Assembly: GCA_963795385.1 (NCBI GenBank)
Contig: CAWCHK010000008.1
Span: forward strand, 62,001-126,000
Source of the DNA: CAVURS01 sp963795385
GTDB taxonomy: Bacteria; Actinomycetota; Actinomycetes; Actinomycetales; CAVURS01
DNA: 64,000 bases
Direction: 5' to 3'
The translations under genes were made by a program, and so were the position numbers. Of this stretch, positions 1 to 7,755 are shown in pieces; position 1 is the first letter of the stretch; each line of letters starts with the position of its first letter. The notes beneath the pieces were generated by a model that saw only the letters and a list, made by a program, of their open reading frames with translations, did not search any database and was not told where the DNA came from.

Positions 1-315
1 TACGGCGCGGGAGCCCGACGCCGTCCGCGCCACGGTCCTCGTCGTCGGGGATGCCCCGGGCCGGACCAGCTCGACCGGGCGGCCGTCCAGGTGGAAGCCC
101 GCGCCGAGGGGGAAGCCGCGGCGCCGCCCGTGACGGTCCTCGAGCTCGACCACGACGCCGAGCGCCATCTTCTCCACCCGCACGACGGCGCCGCAGAACC
201 CGGTCTCGACGTCCTCGACGACGAGACCGGCCTCCGCTGGGACCTTCGCGAGCTCCGGGCGCGCCCGCCAGGCGCCGGAGGCGAGCGGGTCGGTGTCGTA
301 GCGGGAGTTGCGCAC
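1..315 (-). CDS. DUF3097 family protein, N-terminal part (runs off window)
   Basis: Reads leftward from a GTG at 315 and leaves the window without a stop, so only the first 105 residues are present. The translation starts MRNSRYDTDP and contains AEAGLVVEDVETGFCGAVV followed by a charged ELEDRHGRRR stretch and a GAGFHLDG turn. These match my memory of the N-terminus of actinobacterial DUF3097 proteins, a conserved family of unknown function. The frame stays open across the whole stretch with G/C-rich third positions. No transcription partner can be seen; the next leftward gene upstream (DUF2304) is 73 bp away, so cotranscription is possible. Confidence 0.75.
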   Translation of the reverse strand, partial: MRNSRYDTDPLASGAWRARPELAKVPAEAGLVVEDVETGFCGAVVRVEKMALGVVVELEDRHGRRRGFPLGAGFHLDGRPVELVRPGASPTTRTVARTASGSRAV

Positions 316-388
316 GGCAGCGAACGTACCGAGCGCGAGCGGTCCGGCCGGCCCGCGACACGGGCGGCGCTCGCCCTCGTCGGTCGGT

Positions 389-763
389 TCAGTCGGCGCC
401 GACGGCCCCCCCGCGCGGCCCGGCACCGGACGCCGGCGGCCCGACCTCGTCGAGGGCGATCTGCCGGGTCAGGTCGGTGAGCCGGCGCTCGATCAGCCGG
501 AACCGCCGGTACGACGTCGCCGTGTAGCCGAGGAACGCCACGATCAGGGCGTACAGCAAGAGGTCGGTGCCGCGGCCGACACCGACCAGCTTGGCCACCC
601 GGGTCACCCAGGTCGGCGCCAGGATCGAGACGATCGCCAGGACGGCGAAGCCGAGCAGCAGGACCCGCCGGATGGCCTGGTGGCGCACCCCCGCGGTGGT
701 GCGCATGAGGAACAGCGCGACCAGGCCGATCGAGACGATCAACAGCACCTGAATGGTGAGCAT
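389..763 (-). CDS. DUF2304 family membrane protein
   Basis: Small protein of 124 residues with an ATG start. It has three hydrophobic segments (about residues 3-19, 33-52 and 68-84) followed by a short basic and acidic tail (YRRFRLIERRLTDLTRQIA) that looks helical. Size, topology and position directly after a GT2 of the dolichol-phosphate-mannose type match DUF2304, which commonly sits beside such transferases and may act as a membrane partner. The gap to the upstream GT2 is 57 bp, so the two are probably cotranscribed. The function is unknown; the partner role is inferred from context. Confidence 0.75.
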   Translation of the reverse strand: MLTIQVLLIVSIGLVALFLMRTTAGVRHQAIRRVLLLGFAVLAIVSILAPTWVTRVAKLVGVGRGTDLLLYALIVAFLGYTATSYRRFRLIERRLTDLTRQIALDEVGPPASGAGPRGGAVGAD

Positions 764-820
764 GGCGCTACTTCCTCGTGGTGGGACGGCGTGCGTCGCG
801 CCGGGTCGTGTGAAGCAGGG

Positions 821-1486
821 TCATTTGAAGAGGAGGTCGACGACGATGTTCACGGCGTTGAACATCGACTGGCCCCGGGCGCGGGAGTAGTCGGTGTAGA
901 GGATGTGCACCGGCTGCTCGGCCCAGCGCAGCCGGGCCTGACCCACCTGCGCGACGATCTCCGACGCGTGCGCCATCCGGTCCTGCCGGATGTCGAGCAC
1001 CTGCGCGGCGGTCCGGTCGAACGCGCGCAGCCCGTTGTGGGCGTCGGTCAGCCGGACCCGGGTGCTCAGGTTCGTGTACGCGACGGCGACCTTCAGGAAG
1101 ACCCGCTTGCCCCAGCCGGGCCTGGTGCTCCCGCCGAGGAAGCGCGACCCGAAGACCACGTCCACCTGCCCCTGGCGAAGGGTCTCGACCATGGCCGCCG
1201 CGTCCGACACCTGGTGCTGCCCGTCCGCGTCGAACGTGACGAAATACCTCGCCTCGGGGTCCCGCAGGGCGTACGTCAAGCCGGTCTGCAGGGCTGCGCC
1301 CTGGCCCAGGTTGACCGCGTGCCGCACCACCACGGCCCCGGCCTCGGCGGCGAGCAGGTGGCTGCCGTCGGTGCTCCCGTCGTCGACGCAGACGACGTGC
1401 GGGAAGACCGAGCGCACGCCGCGCACGACGTCGCCGATCACCGCTGCCTCGTTGAACAGCGGGATCACGACCCACGTCTCGGGCAC
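821..1486 (-). CDS. GT2 glycosyltransferase, dolichol-phosphate mannosyltransferase type
   Basis: 221 residues from a GTG at 1486, which has a GAGGAG ribosome site 10 nt upstream; longer open frame beyond this start is antisense to the next gene. Shows VVIPLFNEAAVIGDVV at the N-terminus, the nucleotide-binding CVDDGSTDGS, and the acidic FDADGQH motif of GT-A enzymes. GSRFLGG and a terminal GQSMFNAVN region match polyprenyl-phosphate sugar transferases. It probably transfers a sugar from a nucleotide donor to polyprenyl phosphate at the inner membrane face. It has no membrane anchor of its own, which suits pairing with the DUF2304 protein just downstream. Confidence 0.85.
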   Translation of the reverse strand: MPETWVVIPLFNEAAVIGDVVRGVRSVFPHVVCVDDGSTDGSHLLAAEAGAVVVRHAVNLGQGAALQTGLTYALRDPEARYFVTFDADGQHQVSDAAAMVETLRQGQVDVVFGSRFLGGSTRPGWGKRVFLKVAVAYTNLSTRVRLTDAHNGLRAFDRTAAQVLDIRQDRMAHASEIVAQVGQARLRWAEQPVHILYTDYSRARGQSMFNAVNIVVDLLFK

Positions 1487-1542
1487 GGTCGGAGGGCTCC
1501 TCGGGTCGGCTTCCGGTGGGCGGCGGGCACGGCGGGCGCTGC

Positions 1543-1548
1543 TATTGT
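1543..1548 (+). promoter_or_regulatory. candidate -10 box for the diacetamido-sugar genes
   Basis: TATTGT lies in the 108-bp divergent gap between the leftward GT2 and the rightward acetyltransferase. It is the best TANNNT match in the gap. No convincing -35 was seen 16-18 nt upstream, so this is only a candidate. Confidence 0.3.
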
Positions 1549-1594
1549 CACTCGGCGAACGAGGGGCAACCAGAAAGGTACGTGGGAGTCGGTG

Positions 1595-2215
1595 GTGTCG
1601 GTGCGGATTGCCCCCAGCGCCGACGTGGCGACCTCGGCCCGGATCGGCGCCGGCTCGAGCATCTGGCACCTCGCCCAGGTCCGCGAGGACGCCGAGCTGG
1701 GCGAGGGTTGCGTCATCGGCCGCGGCGCCTACATCGGCACCGGCGTGCGCCTGGGCCGGAACTGCAAGGTGCAGAACTACGCCCTCGTCTACGAGCCCGC
1801 GGCCCTGGCCGACGGCGTCTTCATCGGCCCCGGGGTGGTTCTCACCAACGACACCTACCCCCGAGCGGTCAACCCCGACCTCACCCTGAAGTCGGCGCAC
1901 GACTGGGAGGCCGTCGGCGTCGAGATCGGCGAGGGCGCCGCGATCGGGGCCCGCGCCGTCTGCGTGGCGCCGGTGCGGATCGGCGCCTGGGCCACGGTGG
2001 CGGCCGGCGCGGTGGTCACCTCGGACGTCCCGGACCATGCCCTCGTGGTGGGCGTTCCGGCCCGCCAGATCGGCTGGGTGAGCCGGGCCGGGGTCCGGCT
2101 CGTCGCGGAGAGCACGGAGCCCACGGCCGGCGAGGAGCGCTGGCGCTGCCCACACACCGGCGCGGTGTACGCCGCGCGCACCGATGGCCGACCCGGCCTG
2201 GAGGAGATCCGATGA
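1595..2215 (+). CDS. WbpD/WlbB-like UDP-sugar 3-N-acetyltransferase (left-handed beta helix)
   Basis: About 206 residues. Several in-frame GTGs (1592, 1595, 1601) could start it; 1595 is preferred because GGGAG ends 6 nt before it. Hexapeptide repeats run through most of the protein (IGAGSSIW, IGRGAYIG, IGEGAAIG, VRIGAWATV). The VFIGPGVVLTNDTYPRA segment and the ending GVPARQIGWVSR are hallmarks of the WbpD/WlbB group, which acetylates the 3-amino group of UDP-GlcNAc(3N)A. A terminal CPHTG segment is also typical. It overlaps the aminotransferase start by 4 bp (ATGA), the enzyme that acts just before it in that pathway. Confidence 0.85.
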   Translation: MSVRIAPSADVATSARIGAGSSIWHLAQVREDAELGEGCVIGRGAYIGTGVRLGRNCKVQNYALVYEPAALADGVFIGPGVVLTNDTYPRAVNPDLTLKSAHDWEAVGVEIGEGAAIGARAVCVAPVRIGAWATVAAGAVVTSDVPDHALVVGVPARQIGWVSRAGVRLVAESTEPTAGEERWRCPHTGAVYAARTDGRPGLEEIR

Positions 2216-3297
2216 TTCCCGCAGCGCGACCACTGATCGGCGACGAGGAGCGGGCGGCGGTCGACCGGGTGATGCGCAGCGGCATGGTGGCGCAGGGCCC
2301 CGAGGTAGCGGCGTTCGAGACCGAGTTCGCGGCCGCGCTGGTCCAGGGCCGCACCTGCGTCGCGGTCAACTCCGGTACGTCGGGGAGCCACCTCGGCCTC
2401 CTGGCGGCGGGGGTCGGTCCCGGCCAGGAGGTGATCGTGCCGTCGTTCACCTTCGCCGCCACGGCCAACAGCGTCGCCCTCACCGGCGCGACGCCGGTCT
2501 TCGTCGACATCGAGCCGGACCACTTCTGCCTGGACCCGGCGGCCGTCGAGGCCGCCGTGACCGAGCGGACGACGGCGATCATGCCGGTCCACCTGTACGG
2601 GCACCCGGCGGACATGACCGCACTGCAAGGGATCGCCGACAAGCATGGGCTGCGGATCTTCGAGGACGCGGCCCAGGCGCACGCGGCGTCGTACGACGGC
2701 ACGCCCGTCGGGTGCTTCGGCGACTTCGCGATGTTCAGCCTCTACCCGACCAAGAACATGACCTCGGGCGAGGGTGGCATGGTGTCCTGCGCGCCGGACC
2801 AGGACGACCTGGCCCGGCGGATCCGGCTGCTGCGCAACCAGGGCATGGAGCGGCAGTACCAGAACGAGCTGGTCGGGCTCAACAACCGGATGACCGACAT
2901 CCACGCCGCGATCGGCCGGGTGCAGCTCGGCAAGCTGGCCGGCTGGACCGCCCAGCGGCAGAGCAACGCCGCGTACTTCGACGCCCACCTGCAGGGTGTC
3001 GTCGTGCCGCCGGTCTCGCCGAAGGCGACGCACGTCTACCACCAGTACACGGTCCGGGTGCCGGACGACCGCGACGGCGCGGCGACGGCGCTGCGTGAGG
3101 AGCACGGGGTGGGGACGGGCGTGTACTACCCGATCCCGAACCACCGGCTGCCGTCCTACGCGCAGACGCTCGACCTGCCGGCCACCGAGCAGGCGGCGCT
3201 CGAGGTGCTCTCCCTGCCGGTGCACCCGTCGCTGACCGACCAGGAGCTCGAGCAGATCGTCACCGCGGTCAACGCGGTCGTGAGCGCCGGCGCTTGA
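2212..3297 (+). CDS. DegT/DnrJ/EryC1 PLP-dependent sugar aminotransferase (WbpE-like)
   Basis: 361 residues starting at the ATG that overlaps the acetyltransferase stop. Typical fold markers: NSGTSGSHLGLLAAGVG phosphate-binding region near residue 60, EDAAQAHAA with the PLP-contacting Asp, and SLYPTKNMTSGEGG carrying the Schiff-base lysine. Length is normal. The family converts a keto-sugar nucleotide to an amino sugar with glutamate as donor. With the neighbouring WbpD-like enzyme, its likely substrate is UDP-3-keto-GlcNAcA, although other keto sugars are possible. It overlaps the following GT4 by 4 bp. Confidence 0.9.
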   Translation: MIPAARPLIGDEERAAVDRVMRSGMVAQGPEVAAFETEFAAALVQGRTCVAVNSGTSGSHLGLLAAGVGPGQEVIVPSFTFAATANSVALTGATPVFVDIEPDHFCLDPAAVEAAVTERTTAIMPVHLYGHPADMTALQGIADKHGLRIFEDAAQAHAASYDGTPVGCFGDFAMFSLYPTKNMTSGEGGMVSCAPDQDDLARRIRLLRNQGMERQYQNELVGLNNRMTDIHAAIGRVQLGKLAGWTAQRQSNAAYFDAHLQGVVVPPVSPKATHVYHQYTVRVPDDRDGAATALREEHGVGTGVYYPIPNHRLPSYAQTLDLPATEQAALEVLSLPVHPSLTDQELEQIVTAVNAVVSAGA

Positions 3298-4463
3298 CCG
3301 CTCCGGGCGCCGGCCGGCGGGTGGTCATGGCCACCCGGCTGTTCGCGCCCGAGGTGGCCGCGGCCTCGCTGCGGCTGCGCTGGCTGTCCACCGCCCTGGC
3401 CGACCTCGGTTGCCGGGTCGACGTCGTCACGACCCGCCCGCCGTCCGGCTCGGCCCCGGTCGAGGACGACCCGCGGGTGCACGTCACCCGCTGGCCGGCG
3501 TTGCGGGACAAGGAGGGCGTCGTCCGGGGCTACCTGCCCTACCTCAGCTTCGACCTGCCCCTGGCGTTGCGGCTGCTTGCCCGGCGCCGCCCGTCGCTGG
3601 TCCTGGCCGAGCCGCCCCCGACCACCGGGCTGGTGGTCCGGCTGGTCTGCACCCTGCGGCGGACGCCGTACGCGTACTACGCCTCGGACGTCCTGAGCGA
3701 CGCGCTCGCCAGCGGCGGCGCGCCGGCGCCGCTCGTCCGGGTGCTGCGGGCCCTCGAGTCATGGGTCCTGCGCGGCGCCCGGCAGGTGCTGGCCGTCTCC
3801 GACGGCGTGGCCGAGCGAGTGATCGGACTCGGGGTCTCTCCGGAGCGGATCACGGTGGTGGGCAACGGGATCGACACCGACGTCTTCACTCCGCAGGGCC
3901 CGGCGGCCATCCTCGACGGCCCGTACGTCGTCTACGCGGGGACGATGTCGCAGTGGCAGGGTGTGGACGTCTTCGTCCGCGCGTTCGCCCGGGTCCGCGA
4001 GCAGGTCACCGGCGCCCGGCTGGTCTTCCTCGGGCAGGGCAGCGACCAGGGCGACCTGCGCCGGCTCGCCGGCCAGGTCTGTCCTGAGGGTGTCGAGTTC
4101 CACGGGGTCGTGCCGCCGGAGGAGGCGGCGCGGTGGATGCGCGGCGCGCGGGCCGGACTGGTGTCGATCCGGCCCGGCATCGGCTACGACTTCGCCAAGC
4201 CGACCAAGGTCTACGCGGCGACGGCGTGCGGTGTCCCGGCGCTCTTCGCCGGGCGCGGTGCGGGCACCGATCTGGTTGCGGGGCAACGGCTCGGCTGGGC
4301 CGTGGACCACGACGTCGGAGCGGTTGCCGGGGCGATGGTCGAGGCTCTCGGCGGCCCGCGGTGGCCGGCGGCCGAGCGCGAGCGCCTCGTGACCTGGACC
4401 CGCGAGCACGCTTCACTGGCCTCGGTGTCGCGCACGGCCGCCCGTCAGCTCCTGACCCCCTGA
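3294..4463 (+). CDS. GT4-family glycosyltransferase (WbuB-like)
   Basis: 389 residues from a TTG that overlaps the aminotransferase stop (TTGA); an ATG at VVMATRLFAPE is an alternative, slightly shorter start. The N-terminal half has ATRLFAPEVAAASLR and LAEPPPTTGL; the C-terminal GT-B half has VVGNGIDTDVF, YAGTMSQWQGVDVFV and a sugar-nucleotide site around FAKPTKVYAATACGVP. This resembles polysaccharide retaining glycosyltransferases such as WbuB. No membrane segment. As last gene of a three-gene translationally coupled run it probably transfers the amino sugar made by the two genes before it. Confidence 0.85.
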   Translation: MTAPGAGRRVVMATRLFAPEVAAASLRLRWLSTALADLGCRVDVVTTRPPSGSAPVEDDPRVHVTRWPALRDKEGVVRGYLPYLSFDLPLALRLLARRRPSLVLAEPPPTTGLVVRLVCTLRRTPYAYYASDVLSDALASGGAPAPLVRVLRALESWVLRGARQVLAVSDGVAERVIGLGVSPERITVVGNGIDTDVFTPQGPAAILDGPYVVYAGTMSQWQGVDVFVRAFARVREQVTGARLVFLGQGSDQGDLRRLAGQVCPEGVEFHGVVPPEEAARWMRGARAGLVSIRPGIGYDFAKPTKVYAATACGVPALFAGRGAGTDLVAGQRLGWAVDHDVGAVAGAMVEALGGPRWPAAERERLVTWTREHASLASVSRTAARQLLTP

Positions 4464-4479
4464 CCGGTGCTCCTCGACC

Positions 4480-5541
4480 TCAGGGACCCTCGGGGCGCAC
4501 CAGCAGGTCGGCGACGCGCTCGGCGGCATGGCCATCGCCGTACGGCGTCGCGTCGGTGTCCGGCGGGGAGCGCCGGGCCAGCGTCCGGGCCAGGCCCGCC
4601 GGGTCCGGGCACAGGGCGTTCCACCCCAGGTCCACGGTCTCGGTCCACTCGGTCTCGGTCCGCAGGGTGGTGCAGGGGACCCGTAGCAGGAACGCTTCCT
4701 TCTGCAGCCCGCCCGAGTCGGTCACGACCGCCCGCGCGTGCAGGACCAGCCGGAGCAGCTCGGGGTAGGGCTGGGCCGGCAGCACGTGGACCGACGTCTG
4801 CCGGAGCTCGACACCGAGCCGCTGGGCCGCGGCCAGGATGCGCGGGTGGGCAAGCAGCAGAACGGGATCCGGCAGCTCGGCCAGCCCCCGGACAATCGAT
4901 GCCAGCCGGTCCGCGTCGTCGGTGTTGTCGGCCCGGTGGACGGTCGCGAGGACGTACCGCCCGGCCTCGACCCCCCCGGGCAGGGCCGGCACCTGCTCCC
5001 GAAGGCCGGCCGCGGTGGCGAGGCAGACGTCGGTCATCACGTCGCCGACCAGCCGGGCCCGGGCGGCGAGCCCCTCCGCCGCGAGATGGCCCATCGCCAC
5101 CTGCGTCGGCGCCAGGCAGAGGTCGGCGGCGTGGTCGGTGAGCACCCGGTTGTGCTCCTCGGGCATCCGCCGGTTGAACGAGCGCAGCCCGGCCTCCAGG
5201 TGGGCCAGCGGCAGGTGCAGCTTCACCGCGGCGAGGGCCCCGGCCACGGTGGAGTTCGTGTCGCCGTAGACGAGCACCCAGTCCGGCTGCTGCCGGGCGA
5301 GCACCGGGTCCAGCGCGGCGAGGATGCTGCCGGTCTGCACGCCGTGGCTGCCCGAGCCCACGCCGAGGTCGACGTCCGGCGCCGGGATCGCCAGGTCGTC
5401 GAAGAACACCTGCGACAGCCCCGCGTCGTAGTGCTGCCCGGTGTGCACGATGACGTGCTCGCACCGCCCGGCCAGAGCCTGAGCGACTGGTGCCAGCTTC
5501 ACGAACTGCGGCCGCGCTCCCACGATGCTGACGACCTTCAC
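4480..5541 (-). CDS. wecB: UDP-N-acetylglucosamine 2-epimerase (non-hydrolysing), WecB/WbpI-like
   Basis: 353 residues from a GTG at 5541 overlapping the previous gene's stop (GTGA). Begins VKVVSIVGARPQFVK, followed by HTGQHYD, VYGDTNSTVAGALAAVKL, HLEAGLRS and RMPEEHNR, all strongly conserved in WecB. A DSGGLQKEAF segment near residue 275 completes the UDP-binding site. It interconverts UDP-GlcNAc and UDP-ManNAc, or in the WbpI subgroup the 2,3-diacetamido uronates. Given the WbpD/WbpE-like genes on the opposite strand 17 bp away, the WbpI-type substrate is plausible but cannot be told from motifs alone. Confidence 0.92.
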   Translation of the reverse strand: MKVVSIVGARPQFVKLAPVAQALAGRCEHVIVHTGQHYDAGLSQVFFDDLAIPAPDVDLGVGSGSHGVQTGSILAALDPVLARQQPDWVLVYGDTNSTVAGALAAVKLHLPLAHLEAGLRSFNRRMPEEHNRVLTDHAADLCLAPTQVAMGHLAAEGLAARARLVGDVMTDVCLATAAGLREQVPALPGGVEAGRYVLATVHRADNTDDADRLASIVRGLAELPDPVLLLAHPRILAAAQRLGVELRQTSVHVLPAQPYPELLRLVLHARAVVTDSGGLQKEAFLLRVPCTTLRTETEWTETVDLGWNALCPDPAGLARTLARRSPPDTDATPYGDGHAAERVADLLVRPEGP

Positions 5542-6557
5542 GACGACCCCCAACCGCCCGGGGCCAAGCGGCCGTAGACGTCGACGAGCGTGTCCACCCC
5601 GCGGCCCGGGCTGTGCTGCTCGCCCACCCACCCCCGCGCGGCCGCCGGGTCGTGGGCCGCCGAGCCCTCGACGACGGCCACCACGGCCTCGACCGCTGCG
5701 GCCGGCGAGCCGCCGAGCACGGGTGGCCGCGCGGCGGCGTACAGGGGGAGCGGGACGGGGACGACGACGGGCACGCCGATGCCGACGGCCTCGAGCTCGC
5801 TGGCCGAGAGGATGCCGCCGGCCTGGCCGACAACGGCAGTGGCGCCCGCCAGCAGCCGCAGGTAGGCCCCGTGCGGACGGGTCGGGACCAGCTCGACCCC
5901 GGCCTCGCGGGCCGCTCCCGCCGCCGGCCCCCAGTCGAGGCCGAGCACCCGAGCGCGGCCCCGGAGCGCCGCCACCAGCCCCCCGGCCGTCGCCAGCTGC
6001 GTGTCGAGCCCCTTGACGGACTCCCAGCGCGAGGCGAACAGCACGACCGGCAACCCCGGCGCGGGCACCGGCTCCGGCAGCGCGGCCAGGTCGATCGGCA
6101 CCGGCAGGTACGTCGCGTCCGGTCGCCGAGGCAGCGTGTGCTCGGCCAGGTCGGGGGTGGAGTAGAAGACGTGCAGCGCCCCCTCCAGCGCGCGGTCGAT
6201 CGTGACCTGCCAGCGCGGGTCGTACTGCAGCGAGCGGATGTCGGTGCCGTGCAGGTGGACCACGAAGCGCTTGGGCACGAGCCGGGTGTGCTGGACGACG
6301 CCGCCGGAGTGGACGTGCAGCAGGTCGTGCCGGGCCGCCTTGGCGGCGAGCCGGGCCAGCCACGCGGCACCCATCACGGCGCGCTGCCCCTGCGCCAGCG
6401 GTCCGTCCCACGCGCGCCCGCTCGCCGCCACCGGCAGGAACGACCAGGGCAGGCCGCGCCGGTGCGCCTCGGCGAGCAGGTGCCTCGCGGTGAACGCGCA
6501 GTCGTTGACGTGCAGCGCTCGCACGGGTGCGGTCCCTGCGCTCTCGACCGGGGTCAT
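5538..6557 (-). CDS. GT-B glycosyltransferase, family 4-like
   Basis: 339 residues, starting at the ATG that overlaps the upstream gene's stop. The N-terminal half carries ALHVNDCAFTARHLL and HDLLHVHSGGVVQHTRL; the C-terminal half carries VVLFASRWESVKGLDTQL and a donor-site region GILSASELEAVGIGVPVV with the conserved acidic residue. No signal peptide or membrane helix. Middle gene of a three-gene leftward operon with 4-bp overlaps on both sides. Probably adds one sugar to the same surface glycan as its neighbours; acceptor and donor are unknown. Confidence 0.8.
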   Translation of the reverse strand: MTPVESAGTAPVRALHVNDCAFTARHLLAEAHRRGLPWSFLPVAASGRAWDGPLAQGQRAVMGAAWLARLAAKAARHDLLHVHSGGVVQHTRLVPKRFVVHLHGTDIRSLQYDPRWQVTIDRALEGALHVFYSTPDLAEHTLPRRPDATYLPVPIDLAALPEPVPAPGLPVVLFASRWESVKGLDTQLATAGGLVAALRGRARVLGLDWGPAAGAAREAGVELVPTRPHGAYLRLLAGATAVVGQAGGILSASELEAVGIGVPVVVPVPLPLYAAARPPVLGGSPAAAVEAVVAVVEGSAAHDPAAARGWVGEQHSPGRGVDTLVDVYGRLAPGGWGSS

Positions 6558-7705
6558 CCGGCGAGCAGTCCGCTGACGAGGTCGAGCTCGACCTGCTCGT
6601 CCCGCTCGGAGCTGAGCTCCCTGGCGTGCGCGTGGGACGCGGCCTTGAACTCCCGGACCGCATCGGCGTCGAGCGCCTCGAGCGCGGCCGTGAACGACTC
6701 CTGGCTGAAGTCGGTGGAGACCGGCCCCAGGCCGAGCTGCTCGGTCAGCCGGGCCATCTCCTCGGCCGGGCCCACCGCGACCGCCAGCCGGGCCTGGACG
6801 AAGTCGAAGAACTTGTTCGGCAGCGCATAGCGGGCGTTGATGTTGATCGGCGGCATGCAGAAGACGCCGACGTCGCAGGCGTTCATCGCGAACGGCAGCT
6901 GCGCGGGCGCGACCGGTTCGTGGAACCGCACCTGGCTCGAGCCGCCGGCCAGCTCGCGCAGGTACGCCAGGTGCTTGCCCCCGTCGCCACCCGGCACCAG
7001 GAACAGGTCCAGGCTGAACCGCGGCCCCAGGGCGAGCGTGGCCCGGATCAGCAGGTCGATGTACCGGCCGGCCTGCGCGCCGCCGCTGTGCACCAGTCGG
7101 AGGTGGTCGCCAGCCACGGGCGAGGGCTGCAGGTCGACCCACGGTCCGGCGTTGCGCACCACCTGCGTCCGCACGCCGTACGACGCGTCGTAGCGCTCGG
7201 CCAGCGCGTCGCACACGGTGGTGACGGCGGCGCTGCGCGGCAGGTAGACCCGGCAGTTGTGCGCCATCAGGGGAGCGACGAACGTGCGCCACACGCGGTC
7301 GTGGGAGAACTCCTCGGCCGCCCACTCGTGCAGGTCCGCCCATACCGGCGCTCCCCGGGCCAGCCGGTGCGCGACCGGGAGCGCGCGGGCGTCGTTGGCC
7401 ACCACGAGGTCGGCGCCGATGCCGTTGGCGAGGGCCAGTGCCTGCCGGGCCGCCGGCGCCGCCAGCTCGGCCGAGCGCAGCCGGCGGGTGGCCAGCTTGA
7501 GGACCCCGGAGGGGTGGCGCGGCAGGGAGTTGTTGGCCGCGTCGATCTCCAGGTGGCGGGTCGATCCGGGCGGCTGCGCGCCGTAGCCGATGGTCGTGAC
7601 CTCGCCCAGCCGGGACAGCACCGAGACCTGGCGCAGCACGCGGGCGTCCCGGATGATCGGCGAGAACGACACGCACACGATCCTCGGCCGGCCCACCCGG
7701 CGCAT
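6554..7705 (-). CDS. GT-B glycosyltransferase, family 4-like
   Basis: 383 residues. N-terminus RPRIVCVSFSPIIRDARVLRQ is typical of GT4 enzymes that start with a Rossmann strand; residues around ADLHEWAAEEF and RLVHSGGAQAGRYID mark the two GT-B lobes, and ALPNKFFDFVQARLAVAVG is the donor-binding region. First gene of the leftward operon 6554-5538-4480, each overlapping by 4 bp. Its start is 50 bp from the divergent dehydrogenase gene, so both are probably controlled from one short intergenic region. Specific sugar unknown. Confidence 0.8.
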   Translation of the reverse strand: MRRVGRPRIVCVSFSPIIRDARVLRQVSVLSRLGEVTTIGYGAQPPGSTRHLEIDAANNSLPRHPSGVLKLATRRLRSAELAAPAARQALALANGIGADLVVANDARALPVAHRLARGAPVWADLHEWAAEEFSHDRVWRTFVAPLMAHNCRVYLPRSAAVTTVCDALAERYDASYGVRTQVVRNAGPWVDLQPSPVAGDHLRLVHSGGAQAGRYIDLLIRATLALGPRFSLDLFLVPGGDGGKHLAYLRELAGGSSQVRFHEPVAPAQLPFAMNACDVGVFCMPPININARYALPNKFFDFVQARLAVAVGPAEEMARLTEQLGLGPVSTDFSQESFTAALEALDADAVREFKAASHAHARELSSERDEQVELDLVSGLLAG

Positions 7706-7741
7706 CCTACGGCGGCGGCCGGGGGGACCAGCCGTCGTGAC

Positions 7742-7747
7742 TATGCT
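7742..7747 (+). promoter_or_regulatory. -10 box TATGCT for the UDP-sugar dehydrogenase
   Basis: TATGCT ends 8 nt before the GTG at 7756. That spacing puts the transcription start at or next to the start codon, as in leaderless actinobacterial transcripts. There is no ribosome site in the gap. Confidence 0.5.
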
Positions 7748-7755
7748 CGTGCGTC